DNA from: Elgaria multicarinata webbii | Taxonomy: Eukaryota > Chordata > Lepidosauria > Squamata > Anguidae | Assembly (NCBI RefSeq): GCF_023053635.1 | Contig: NC_086179.1 | Location: 4,788,001-4,852,000 of the forward strand | Length of the DNA: 64,000 nt | Direction of reading: 5' to 3' | In this document: positions 45,430 to 55,240 of the stretch, piece by piece | How positions within the stretch are numbered: the stretch's first letter is position 1 | Layout of the letters: each line of letters begins with the position of its first letter | Position numbers and translations under genes: made by a program | The notes under the pieces: generated by a model | Databases searched by the model: none | Seen by the model: only the letters and a program-made list of their open reading frames with translations | What the model was told of the DNA's origin: nothing

Positions 45430-45735
45430 CGCCGCCGTGAAGAGACCGCGCCAGAGGGGCGGGGCCGCGGCGCTGGGCGGGGCCTCCGCGGCCACCCGAG
45501 GGGGAGGAGCCCCCCGGCGCCCCAATCCTCTCCATCGGCGCGGCGCGGCGGCCAGGGGGCGCTGCCGGAGCCCGCGCGCGGATTGGTCTCCCGGGCAACG
45601 TCGATCATCGCGGCTCCGGCCGCCTGCCCCGCGTCCCCATTGGCCGCAAGGTCGCTAAGGGGCGGGGCCGAGGCGAAGGCCTTGCCGACGGCTCGATGCC
45701 ACGCGGGTGCCAGCGCGCGCCTGCGCAGGCTCGCG
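45430..45735 (-). promoter_or_regulatory. GDI2: GDI2 CpG-island promoter
   Basis: CpG-dense DNA spans about 44930-45800. On the minus strand CCAAT boxes lie at 45582-45586 and 45639-45643 (plus strand ATTGG). GC boxes (ggggcggggcc) lie at about 45457, 45475 and 45659, and an NRF-1-like palindrome (gcgcctgcgcagg) at about 45717. No TATA box is seen. The spacing from the CCAAT boxes suggests transcription starts near 45480-45530, which is inference. Confidence 0.75.
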
Positions 45736-46299
45736 GCCGAGGCCGCTGCCCTTCGGTGGGCTGCGGAACCCGGTGCTGGAGAGAAACGGACGCGCGCGTG
45801 TGGATTTGCGGCGGGCAGAAGGGAAGCGGCCCCTGAGCAAGGAGGGCTTGTTCCGAGCGTGCAAATCACTTGCGCTGCAATGCCCTGCAAACGTTCTTTG
45901 GTTTGGAATCCAACCTCAGCCTTACTCAGAGTAGACCCATTGGAATGAATAGGGGCGCGCGTTACACCAGCATCGCAACCCTCTTTAGCAGTGAAACCCG
46001 CAGCGGGTGGGGCGCATCCCTGAGTAAACGTGCCCAGGATCTTGCCCTAAAGCGAAGCGCCGGCTGACTTCGGAGTAAGCGCCGTGGAACCGCGCAAGCA
46101 GGGCCGGAGAGGATCGGGGCGCGGTCCTCGGCAGTCAAGGCCCGACTGGGAATTCTATTGCATGTTCCGGCAATCCTATTGCATGTTCAGGCAGAAGAAG
46201 AAAAAGCCCTGCGATTTCCAGCGTTCGCCCAGACACCCATGCTGGGAGTTGTAGGTCCTTTTTTTTAAAGTCCTTATCTTAAATAATCTTAAATTGTTT
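45736..46299. other. Upstream flank of the GDI2 promoter
   Basis: CpG-rich to about 45850, then ordinary DNA. A half-hairpin of the 'ctgggagttgtaggtcc' type lies at 46230-46262. No gene is supported on the plus strand. Confidence 0.4.
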
Positions 46300-46462
46300 A
46301 GCTTGGGGGGAAAAAGGAGGATAAAGGGAGACATGATAGAGATGTACGAAATCATGCATGGTGTGGAGAAGGTGGACAGGGAGACATTTCCCTCCCTCTC
46401 CCATAATACTAGAACCCAAACAGGGGTCATCCCATTAAACTGACTGGTGGGAGATCCAGGAC
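46300..46462 (+). mobile_element. CR1 LINE (subfamily B), 5' piece of a split copy
   Basis: GDMIEMYEIMHGVEKVDRET and ends TGGRSRTR. The copy resumes at 47261 after the hAT-like insertion. Confidence 0.88.
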
Positions 46463-46917
46463 CAGGGCCGGTGCCTGGTTATTTTGCACCCTAGGCAAGG
46501 TGAGCTACTTTCACACACACCCAGCCCCCCCAAAATGCCAACTTTGATTTTTAAGAACATCTGTTTCCTGGACAAAATAAGCAGAAAACTTTAAACTGCT
46601 AAATTTATTTTAAAGTGCAAGAAAAATGTCATGCCAATTACCGTATTTCTTCGATTCTAAGACACACTTCCCCCCCCCATATAAACATCTCTAAAAATGG
46701 GGCACGTCTTAGAATCGCGGGTGCGATTATTATTCTTCGAATCAAAGCTTTTTTTTCTGTTGGTGGTACTGAAATTAGTGTGCGTCTTACAATCGATGGC
46801 GTCTCACAATCGAAGAAAAACGGTATAGCAAACAAATTGGAAAGGAATGTCTATGGGTCTAAAATGAATTATTTAATAGGAATAACATCTCCAAATCATC
46901 CCCCCAACTCACACACG

Positions 46918-46948
<31 letters not shown>

Positions 46949-47260
46949 TCAGCATCACTCACTCCAAACACACGCATGAACACATGCATTCACTCAAAGA
47001 CCCCAAGTACCCCATTCACCCATACATTCTCTCTCTCTCTTCCGGGCGCGTTCCAGAAGTCCGAACGTAGAGCTGCCCCACCCCCACCCCCACCCCCGCG
47101 TCCCTGGCTTCACTTCGGCTGGGCAGGTGTGGGGCGCCATCTTGCCCACCCAGGCTGGCTCACAGCCAACGCGCATGAGTGCTGCGCTGTGCCCGGCGCC
47201 CCTCTTAGCTTGGTGCTCTAGGCGGCCGCCTGAGTGGCCTCTATGGTAGCACCAGCCTTG
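46463..47260. mobile_element. hAT-like non-autonomous DNA transposon (798 bp) with perfect 8-bp target duplication
   Basis: The left end CAGGGCCGGTGC and the inverted right end CAAGGCTGGTGC match at 10 of 12 bases. It is flanked by TCCAGGAC at 46455-46462 and again at 47261-47268. An 8-bp duplication with CAGGG-type ends is the hAT signature. No transposase frame is present. The interior holds a TA-type MITE (46639-46825), a (CA)n tract (46917-46950) and a C-rich minisatellite stretch at about 47080. Confidence 0.9.
46639..46825. mobile_element. TA-target MITE nested inside the hAT-like element
   Basis: TA-ccgtatttcttcgattctaa at the left and tcgaagaaaaacgg-TA at the right. It is the same family as 15176-15345, with the shared caaagcttttttttctgttg. 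Confidence 0.82.
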
Positions 47261-47624
47261 TCCAGGACAGAACAAGGGAAGGTCTTCTTCACACAGCAAA
47301 TATTTAAACTATGGAACTCACTACCACAGGATGTAGTGATGGCCACCCCTTTGGATGGCTTTGAAAGGGGATTGGATACATTCCTGGAGGAGGAGGAGGC
47401 TATCGATGGCTACTGGCCCTGATGGCTATGTGCTATATCAGAGGCAGAAAGCCTATTACATACACCAGTTGCTGGGGAACCTGGGTGGGAGGGTGCTGTT
47501 GCACCGTGTCCTACTTGTGGGTCTCCTGTCAACAGCTGGTTGGCCACTGTGTGAACAGAGTGCTGAACTAGATGGACCCTTGGTCTGATCCAGCCTCAGG
47601 ACGCCTCTTACGTTCTTATAACCC
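47261..47624 (+). mobile_element. CR1 LINE (subfamily B), 3' piece of the split copy
   Basis: TEQGKVFFTQQIFKLWNSLP and QDVVMATPLDGFERGLDTFL, then the B-type untranslated end (caccagttgctggggaacct, ccttggtctgatccagcctc, ttacgttcttat). Confidence 0.92.
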
Positions 47625-48071
47625 TTCCATTTGCTCAGGGAAGGGGAAACGTCTTTCAGCCTCTGGGCCGAATTCAATTTCAGAGAAGTTCTTGGGGCCA
47701 CAATCAAGTGGTGGACGGGGGGCAAAGGCAAAAGGAGTAAGGCAAAACAAAACAAAAAACAGTCACACACACACACACACAAAGTATATTTTAGTTTAAA
47801 GCTCATTCTGCCAGTAACAAAAACTGAGAAAAAAACTGCGCCAAAGCTGGGGAAATCACCAAACAATTGGTGATCGGGGGGCGGGGGGGAAAGAGTAGGG
47901 CCAGGGAATGGGGCATGGCTGGATTGGGACCCCAGGCATGAGTTTCCACCAGCCTTGGTCAGCGTGCCTTAAGAGCTCCCTGAATTTCAATAAAAGCATG
48001 TTGTATGTAAGTGATCTCACAGATCTTTTACCGGGGTGTGTGTGTGAATACAGTGGCCAAAACCTTCTATT
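47625..48071. other. Spacer, unassigned
   Basis: (CA)n at about 47763-47781. Nothing else was recognised. Confidence 0.4.
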
Positions 48072-49120
48072 GGAGGGCAACCAGGATGATCAGGGGTCTG
48101 GAAACAAAGGCCTATGAAGAGAGACTGAAAGAACTGGGCATGTTTAGCCTGGAGAAGAGAAGATTGAGGGGAGACATGATAGCACTCTTCAAATACTTAA
48201 AATGTCACACAGAGGAGGGCCAGGATCTCTTCTCGATCCTCCCAGAGTGCAGGACATGGAATAACGGGCTCAAGTTAAAGGAAGCCAGAGTCCAGCTGGA
48301 GATCAGGAAAAACCTCCTGACTGTTAGAGCTGGTAAAGTGCTGGTATTGACATTTAAAGCCCTAAACGGTTTGGGGCCAGGTTATTTGAAGGAACGCCTC
48401 CTCCCATATGTACCTACCCGGACCTTAAGATCATCTACAGGGGCCCTTCTCCGTGAGCCCCTGCCAAAAGAAGTGAGGCAGGTGGCTACTAGGAGGAGGG
48501 CTTTCTCCGCTGTGGCACCCCGGTTGTGGAATGAGCTCCCCAGAGAGGTCCGCCTGGCGCCTACACTGTACTCCTTTCGTCGCCAGCTGAAGACCTTTTT
48601 ATTCACTCAGTATTTTAACACTTAATTTTAACTTAAATTTAAATTATACTGTTTTAACTCTGTATTTTAACCTTATATCAATTTTGCTGCGTGGTTTTAT
48701 CCTGGTTGTGCTTTTTATATTGTATTTTGTATTTGTGTTTTTAACTTGTTGGTTGTTCTATGATGGTTTTAATTTTTGTGAACCGCCCAGAGAGCTTCGG
48801 CTATTGGGCGGTATAAAAATGTAATAAATAAATAAATAAATAGAGCAGTATGACAATGGAATCAGTTACCTAGGGAGGTTGTGGGCTCTCCCACACTAGA
48901 GGCCTTCAAGAGGCAGCTGGACAACCATCTGTCAGGGATGCTTTAGGGTGGATTCCTGCATTAAGCAGGGGGTTGGACTTGATGGCCTTGTAGTCCCCTT
49001 CCAGCTCTGCTATTCTATGATTCTATGCTTTAGGGTGGATTCCTACAATGAGCAGGGGGTTGGACTCGATGGCCTTGTAGGCCCCTTCCAACTCTGCTAT
49101 TCTATGATTCTATGATTCTA
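48072..49120 (+). mobile_element. CR1 LINE 3' end (subfamily A) split by an L2; tail duplicated
   Basis: 48072-48330 carries [20 protein letters not shown] through RKNLLTVRA. The copy resumes at 48841 with tagagcagtatgacaatgga and runs to the tail. The last 87 bp (atgctttagggtggattcct onward) are present twice in tandem, from 48938 and from 49025. Confidence 0.93.
48331..48840 (+). mobile_element. L2 LINE 3' end inserted in CR1
   Basis: KVLVLTFKALNGLGPGYLKE, YVPTRTLRSSTGALLREPLP and SAVAPRLWNELPREVRLAP, then the gggcggtataaaaatg tail and (AATA)n. TAGAGC at 48325-48330 is repeated at 48841-48846, and intact CR1 copies have this hexamer once. Confidence 0.94.
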
Positions 49121-49353
49121 TTGCTGGACCTTCCATGAATTGGTCTAATTCGCTTCTAACGCCATCTGTCCTTAGCCATTGTGCAGCTGCGTGGAGCCGC
49201 TGTGTGAAGGAGTACTTCCCCTTTTATGTCTGTGGTGTGAGACTCCTGCCAAAAAACTTGGTTGATTCTATTTCCTGTATTGTGAGAGTGGTTGACACAT
49301 TTCTGTGTCACTTTGATTTGATGTGGTGGTGCAAGGCCTCTGCTCCTCCACAA
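49121..49353. other. Possible internal CR1-B remnant
   Basis: cgcttctaacgccatctgtc and gcagctgcgtggagccgctg suggest a decayed CR1-like protein region, but I cannot read it confidently. Confidence 0.25.
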
Positions 49354-49925
49354 GAATGTAAGAAAACCACGCTTTATCAGACCAAAGGTCCGTCTAGTCC
49401 AGCGTTCTGTTCACACTGGGCCTGTTCAGACAACACACTAAGCCGTGGTTAAGCCACTAACCCTTTTGCAGAGCATGGTTAGTGACTTGGTTCAGATGTC
49501 ACGCTAAGCCACGGTGGTTAAGCATTTTGAGCTAAACATTACGGCTTAGTAGGTCGTCTGAACCGTTCCTAACCATGATGGCTACATAACCACAGTTTAA
49601 ACATGCTCACTAACCATTTACTGCAAAAGGGTTAGTGGCCTAACCATGGCTTAGCGTGTCGTCTGAACAGGCGTATTGAGTGTGTTTAAACCATGGTTAT
49701 GTAGCCACCGGGGTTAGGAATGGTTCACATAACATAACGTTTAGCTCAAAGCGCTTAACCACTGTGTCTTAGCATATCATCTGAACAGGGGCACTGTGGC
49801 CAACCAGCTGCCCCAATGGGAAACCCACAAGCAGGACGTGACTACAACAGCAGTTTCCTGTTTGTATCCCCCAGTACGCTGTCTCTGATCCAGGAAGTAG
49901 ATTCTAGCCCTCATGACAAGTAGCT
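49354..49925 (-). mobile_element. CR1 LINE (subfamily B) 3' end split by a foldback element
   Basis: agaccaaaggtccgtctagt, ccagcgttctgttcacactg, then the insert 49419-49791, then cactgtggccaaccagctgc and ggaaacccacaagcaggacg. Confidence 0.85.
49419..49791. repeat. Foldback MITE (373 bp), 'TTCAGACRACACRCTAAGCC' type
   Basis: Left end gcctgttcagacaacacact; right end tagcatatcatctgaacagg. Several inner blocks are mirrored (actaacccttttgca and tgcaaaagggttagt; ctacataaccacagtttaaa and gtttaaaccatggttatgta). CACTG occurs on both flanks (49414-49418 and 49792-49796), a probable target duplication within CR1-B. Confidence 0.82.
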
Positions 49926-49929
49926 ATGA

Positions 49930-51450
49930 GAACATAAGAAGAGCCCTGCTGGATCACACCAAGGGTCCATCTAGTCCAGCACTCTGTTCACACAGTGGCC
50001 CACCAGCCATCAGCCAGGGATGAACAAGCAGGACATGGTGCAACAGCACCCTCCCGCCCATGTTCCCCAGCAACTAGTGCACCCAGGCTTACTGCCTCAA
50101 ATACTGGAGATAGCACACAACCATCAGGGCTAGTACTAGCCATGGATAGCCTTTGCCTCCAGGAATTGATCCAACCCCCTTTTGAAGCCATCCAGATTGG
50201 GGGCCATCACTACATCTTGTAGTAGTGCGCTCCATAATTTAACTATGTGTTGTGTGAAGAAGACCTTCCTTTTCTCTGTCCTGAATCTCTCACCAATCAG
50301 TTTCATGGGTTCTAGTATTTTGAGAGAGGGAGAAAATGTCTCCCTGTCCACATTCTCCACACCATGCATGATTTTGTACACCTCTATCATGTCTCCCCTC
50401 AGCCTCCTTTTTTCCAAGCTGAACAATCCCAGTTGAAGTAACCTTCCCTCATACGGGAGATGCTCCAGCCCTTTAATAGTTTCAGTTGCCCTTTTTCCAG
50501 CTCCATAATATCCCTTTTTTAGGTGTGGTGACCAGAACTGCACACAGTATTCTAAGTGTGGTCGCACCATTAATTTGTATAAGGGCAGTACGACACTAGC
50601 CGTCTCTATTTGGCCCTGGTTAGGCCTCATCTAGAGTATTGCGTCCAGTTCTGGGCTCCACAATTCAAGAAGGATGCAGACAAGCTGGAGCGTGTTCAGA
50701 GGAGGGCAACCAGGATGATCAGGGGTCTGGAAACAAAGCCCTGTGAAGAGAGACTGAAAGAACTGGGCATGTTTAGCCTGGAGAAGAGAAGATTGAGGGG
50801 AGACATGATAGCACTCTTCAAATCCTTAAAAGGTTGTCACACAGAAGAGGGCCAGGATCTCTTCTTGATCCTCCCAGAGTGCAGGACACAGAATAATGGG
50901 CTAAAGTTACAGGAAGCCAGATTCCAGCTGGACATCAGGAAAAACTTCCTGACTGTTAGAGCAGTACGACAATGGAATCAGTTGCCTGGTGAGGTTGTGG
51001 GCTCTCCCACCCTAGAGGCCTTCAAGAGGCAGCTGGACAACCATCTGTCAGGGATGCTTTAGGGTGGATTCCTGCATTGAGCAGGGGGTTGGACTCGATG
51101 GCCTTGTAGGCCCCTTCCAACTCTGCTATTCTATGAATCTATAATTCTCAATCACTTTTCTTATAATGCCTATCATGGAGTTTGCCTTCTTTACAGTGGC
51201 CGCACACTGGGTGGACATTTTCATCGAGCTTTTCCACCACAACCCCAACTTCTCTTTCTTGTTCGGTCACCGCCAGCTCAGTTCCCATTTGGTTATACTT
51301 GAAGTTGGGGTTTTTTGCCCCAACGTGCATCACCTCACACTTGCTCACATTGAATCGCATCTGCCACATGGACAGCCTTGTTTCTAAGAGTGCTCTATAT
51401 CTCGCACCTCCTGCAAAATTGATTCCTTCCAATCTATTGCATCGAACGTG
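49930..51450 (-). mobile_element. CR1 LINE (subfamily B), longer copy, split by CR1-A
   Basis: Minus strand, 5' part at 51450-51150: MRFNVSKCEVMHVGAKNPNF and VVVEKLDENVHPVCGHCKEG. 3' part at 50600-49930: [58 protein letters not shown], then the B-type tail (agaacataagaagagccctg in reverse). Confidence 0.92.
50602..51142 (+). mobile_element. CR1 LINE (subfamily A) inserted antiparallel in CR1-B
   Basis: 150 open codons: [60 protein letters not shown] and [12 protein letters not shown] to the stop, then the ctattctatgaatctat tail. Confidence 0.95.
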
Positions 51451-51904
51451 AGCTGGGGAAAGGAATGGGAAATTGAGGAATAAATGACCTCCTGGCCTCG
51501 CTGCCCTAAATGAGTGATGTTTGGGTGGAGTTTCAGCAACCCTTGCGGTGATGCAAGAATCTCCCACTCACTGGGCCTCTGTCCCCCAACTCGGGCTTTT
51601 TCCACCCTGATTTCCTGTGCACAGCTGGAAGGATAACTGTTGAATGTTTTAAACTAGCACGCACAGGGATTCAATTCATCACGCAATTGCAAAGAACAGA
51701 CAGGACAACGCCTGGCCTACTTTTGGGATGGCTCTGCTCTTTCACTAGAGCCACATGATGAAACGCAAGAGGCTTGGTGAATACGCACAGAGAACTGGGT
51801 TCAAGCCTGGAGAAGGAGAGGAGTTCAGCTGCTCTTTGCGTAACCCTCCTAGCCTTGATTTACAACCAGAACCAAATCTAAGCTCACTTGTTCACCTTAT
51901 TCAG
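51451..51904. other. Spacer, unassigned
   Basis: No recognised element. Confidence 0.4.
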
Positions 51905-52019
51905 AAGAAGAGCCCCGCTGGATCAGACCAAGGTCCAGCATTCTGTTCACAGAATGGCCAACCAGCTGCTCACGGCCACGGGAAGCCCACAAGCAGGACA
52001 TGAGTGCAACAGCACCATC
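51905..52019 (-). mobile_element. CR1-B 3' fragment
   Basis: agaagagccccgctggatca, gaatggccaaccagctgctc and gaagcccacaagcaggacat, in reverse orientation. It ends exactly where the next CR1-A begins. Confidence 0.85.
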
Positions 52020-52021
52020 GC

Positions 52022-52747
52022 ACAGGATGAAATTTAATAGGGATAAATGCCAAGTTCTACATTTAGGAAATAGAAACCAAATGCACAGTTACAAGATGGG
52101 GGATACTTGGCTCAGCAATACTACAAATGAGCAGGATCTTGGAATTGTTGTAGATCACAAGCTGAATATGAGCCAACAGTGCGATATGGCTGCAAGAAAG
52201 GTAAATGCTATTTTGGGCTGCATTAATAGAAGTATAGCTTCCAAATCACGTGAGGTACTGGTTCCTCTCTATTCAGCCCTGATTAGGCCTCATCTAGAGT
52301 ATTGCATCCAGTTCTGGGCTCCACAATTCAAGAAGGATGCAGACAAGCTGGAGCGTGTTCAGAGGAGGGCAACCAGGATGATCAGGGGTCTGGAAACAAA
52401 GCCCTATGAAGAGAGATGGAAAGAACTAGGCATGTTTAGCCTGGAGAAGAGAAGATCGAGGGGAGTCATGAGAGCACTCTTCAAATACTTGAAAGGTTGT
52501 CACACAGAGGAGGGCCAGGATCTCTTCTCAATCCTCCGAGAGTGCAGGACACGGAATAACGGGCTCAAGTTAAAGGAAGCCAGATTCCAGCTGGACATCA
52601 GGAAAAACTTCCTGTCTGTTAGAGCAGTATGACAGTGGACATAAGTTTACTACAAGTTATTAGATTGTAAGCCTATGCGGCAGGGTCTTGCTATTTACTG
52701 TGTTATCTGTACAGCACCATGTACACTGATGGTGCTATATAAATAAA

Positions 52748-52794
<47 letters not shown>

Positions 52795-52962
52795 CAGTTA
52801 CCTAGGGAGGTTGTGGGCTCTCCCACATTAGAGGCTTTCAAGAGGCAGCTGGACAACCATCTGTCAGGGATGCTTTAGGGTGGATTCCTGCAATGAGCAG
52901 GGGGTTGGACTTGATGGCCTTGTAGGCCCCTTCCAACTCTGCTATTCTATGATTCTATGATA
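52022..52962 (+). mobile_element. CR1 LINE (subfamily A), second longest copy, split by a retroposon tail
   Basis: 210 open codons: [60 protein letters not shown] and FSLEKRRSRGVMRALFKYLK. At 52640 the 153-bp insert begins; CR1 resumes at 52793 (accagttacctagggaggtt) and ends in the usual tail. Confidence 0.95.
52640..52792 (+). mobile_element. Retroposon 3' tail inserted in CR1-A
   Basis: tagattgtaagcctatgcgg, cagggtcttgctatttactg, gtacagcaccatgtacactg and atggtgctatataaataaat, then (AATA)n(AAT)n. Intact CR1 copies read gacaatggaatcagttacc across this site. Confidence 0.88.
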
Positions 52963-53310
52963 TGATCCTCAGCATCTAGTGTATATAACCTTACTGGAGC
53001 TAGCATAGAGCCATCAGGACTAGTAGCCACAGATAGGGCCCGTTCAGAAGACACCTTAAACCATGGCTTTAACCACAGTGAATAAGGCCTTTTGCTTTAT
53101 TCACCATGGTTAAGGCCGTGGTTTAAGGTATCTTCTGAACACAGCCCGGCTTTCTGGCTTAACCACCGTGGTTAAAGCCATAGTTTGAGGTGCCTTCTGA
53201 ACAGGGCCATAAGCTTCCCCTCTTCCATTAATTTATCCAAACCCCTTTTAAAGCCATCCAAATTAGTGGCCATCACTACATCTTGGGGAAGTGAATTCTA
53301 TGTGCTCTGT
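52963..53310 (-). mobile_element. CR1-B 3' end split by a hairpin MITE
   Basis: agagccatcaggactagtag before the MITE and cttccattaatttatccaaa, aagccatccaaattagtggc, atcactacatcttggggaag after it, all reverse orientation. Confidence 0.82.
53036..53208. repeat. Hairpin MITE of the 'TTCAGAAGACACC' family (173 bp)
   Basis: gggcccgttcagaagacacc at the left and ggtgccttctgaacagggcc at the right, with an inner second hairpin (accttaaaccatggctttaa and ttaaggccgtggtttaaggt). ATA flanks both sides (53033-53035 and 53209-53211). Confidence 0.82.
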
Positions 53311-53700
53311 GCTTTCATCTGATCTTACTCTCTCCTCTCCCCTTCATTTCATCCCTCCTCATCGGCAGCTGTTAGACTGTAAGCACCATGGGGCAGAGAC
53401 CTATCTGTTTTTTGTTTTTCTGCTGCTGCAAAGCATCACATTTATTGATTTTTTAAGAAATATTTATCCTCTGCTTTTAAAGTTTCACAATTCCCAAAGT
53501 TGGCAGGCTTACAAATCCAATGCTATTAGAAGTTCCAGGGCTGGTGTCCTTCATAATGAGGTCACTGGAACTTCTAATAGCATTTGTTATAACTGTGGGT
53601 TTTGGGGGGGCTTTCTTAATATTTGCATCTATTTACAGATATACAGAGTCAAGAGAGTGATGTTTTAATGTGATTTTGTCTTAATTTGTATTTTATTATT

Positions 53701-53770
53701 CATAGAATCATAGAATCGTAGAGTTGGAAGGGGCCTCTAAGGCCATCAAGTCCAACCCACTGCTCAACCC
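53701..53770 (-). mobile_element. CR1 3'-terminal stub (variant)
   Basis: catagaatcatagaatcgta, gagttggaaggggcctctaa and ggccatcaagtccaaccc in reverse. 'cctctaagg' in place of 'cctacaagg' marks a different subfamily. Confidence 0.85.
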
Positions 53771-54599
53771 ACTAGGGAATACATGGCAGATGCTTATGTT
53801 TTTTATTTATTAATAACATTTGTCCCCTGCCCTTCCGTGGCTGATCGGCATTTTCAGAATGGCAGAGAAAATAGTAAAAATAGAAAGATTTACTCCCACC
53901 TAAAAAAAACCAGAGTTATAGCAACAGCACAGTACAAAACCACTGCCCCCCCCCATCCAGTCCAGTGTTCTGAGCAGCCCGGGGCAACTAGGTCTAGCTA
54001 GCTACCATTTAAATGATCCATAATGCCCTCAGTGCTATGGCACGTGGAGAAAGTCAAATGGCGGCTCCTCCCTGTTGCAATTTGGGGTGTTGCTGGTTAC
54101 CACTAGAGCCCACAAATGGAGGAGAGGGCATTCCAGAAACCATTCAGACCTTGCACTGATCCTGCCCTGAAACAGAGCTCAATTGTAAATCTCAGCCCAT
54201 GGGTGGATGGGCGTGGGAGGAACCGGTCCCATAAAAACTCGGGATGCGACAGCAACCGTATCCACCTGAGCATCCCGGGCTCACTGGCACATCCCATAAT
54301 TTGCCACTCTGATAGCGGAGATGAAACCTTGCCCTGGTTTTAAATTAGGTACCTCTCTGGTGCTTTTATGTTTTCCACCTTGGGGCAAATACGGGCTGAA
54401 TGGGGACACCATTTCCATCAGGAAAGTAGCAAAGGGGTCACTCCCAAGATAACCATCATGGCAAGGGGGAGACCAACCCAGCCCCACACATCAGCCAGAG
54501 AAGGAACAGCTGCAGGGGGGTTGTTTTCACCCTACCCTGATAGAAAAAGAACACCTATAAAAACTTTAAAACAAAGAACCGGTGTTTCGGTTTTGCTAT

Positions 54600-54765
54600 T
54601 TCCCCCTCCTTCTCCCTCCCTGTCGCTTTTCCTTTCGTGTTGTATCTTTTAGATCATAAGCCTGAGGGCAGGGACTCTTTCATTATTAATCTTGGTAAGC
54701 CACTCTGGGAGTCTTTTTTGTTTTGGCTGGAGAGAGGTAAAAAAATTCTGGAAATAAATCTACCA
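54600..54765 (+). mobile_element. Retroposon 3' tail
   Basis: tatcttttagatcataagcc tgagggcagggact, ggtaagccactctgggagtc and aattctggaaataaatc; relative of 41093-41291. Confidence 0.6.
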
Positions 54766-55001
54766 CTCATGGGAGATCCTGTCCAACACGGATCTCCCTG
54801 CCTGCCTCTCGTCTAGCTGCACCCTAAAAGTAAACTATTTAGTTGTTTGTGAAATTTAGTGTGCTTTAGTTTTGAGAAAAATAAATGTGCCACTGCGGCT
54901 CTCCCTTAGAGCAACCATGGGCTGGAGGAACCGTAGAAGTCAGAGGATGGTGGGATGACGTGGCTGTGAAAATGTCAGCTTTGCCTGAACAGAAATGTAA
55001 G

Positions 55002-55240
55002 AACCATGACGTAGTGGCTAAAGTGTTGGACTGGGAGTCAGGAGATCCGGGTTCTAGTCCCCACTCGGCCATGGAAACCCACTGGGTGACTTTGGGCCAG
55101 TCACAGACTCTCAGCCCAACCTACCTCACAGGGTTGTTGTTGTGAGGTTAAAATGGAAAGGAAGAGGATCATGTATGCCTCCTTGGGTTCCTTGCAGAAA
55201 AAAAGGCAGGATAGAAATGCAATAATAAATAAATAAAAAG
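55002..55240 (+). mobile_element. MIR-like tRNA SINE, copy 2
   Basis: gacgtagtggctaaagtgtt, ggagatccgggttctagtcc, ccactgggtgactttgggcc, ctcacagggttgttgttgtg and ggcaggatagaaatgcaata. Confidence 0.88.

Larger units (their letters stand above)
53311..55001. other. Spacer, mostly unassigned
   Basis: 53520-53585 holds a short mirrored pair (atgctattagaagttccagg and tggaacttctaatagcattt). A CR1 stub (53701-53770) and a retroposon tail (54600-54765) also lie here. Confidence 0.4.

Noticed and set aside
45388-45948. Plus-strand frame diverging from the GDI2 promoter as a bidirectional gene
   Set aside because: Low-complexity Arg/Ala/Gly reading of CpG-island DNA. A divergent non-coding transcript is possible but nothing in the sequence demonstrates it.
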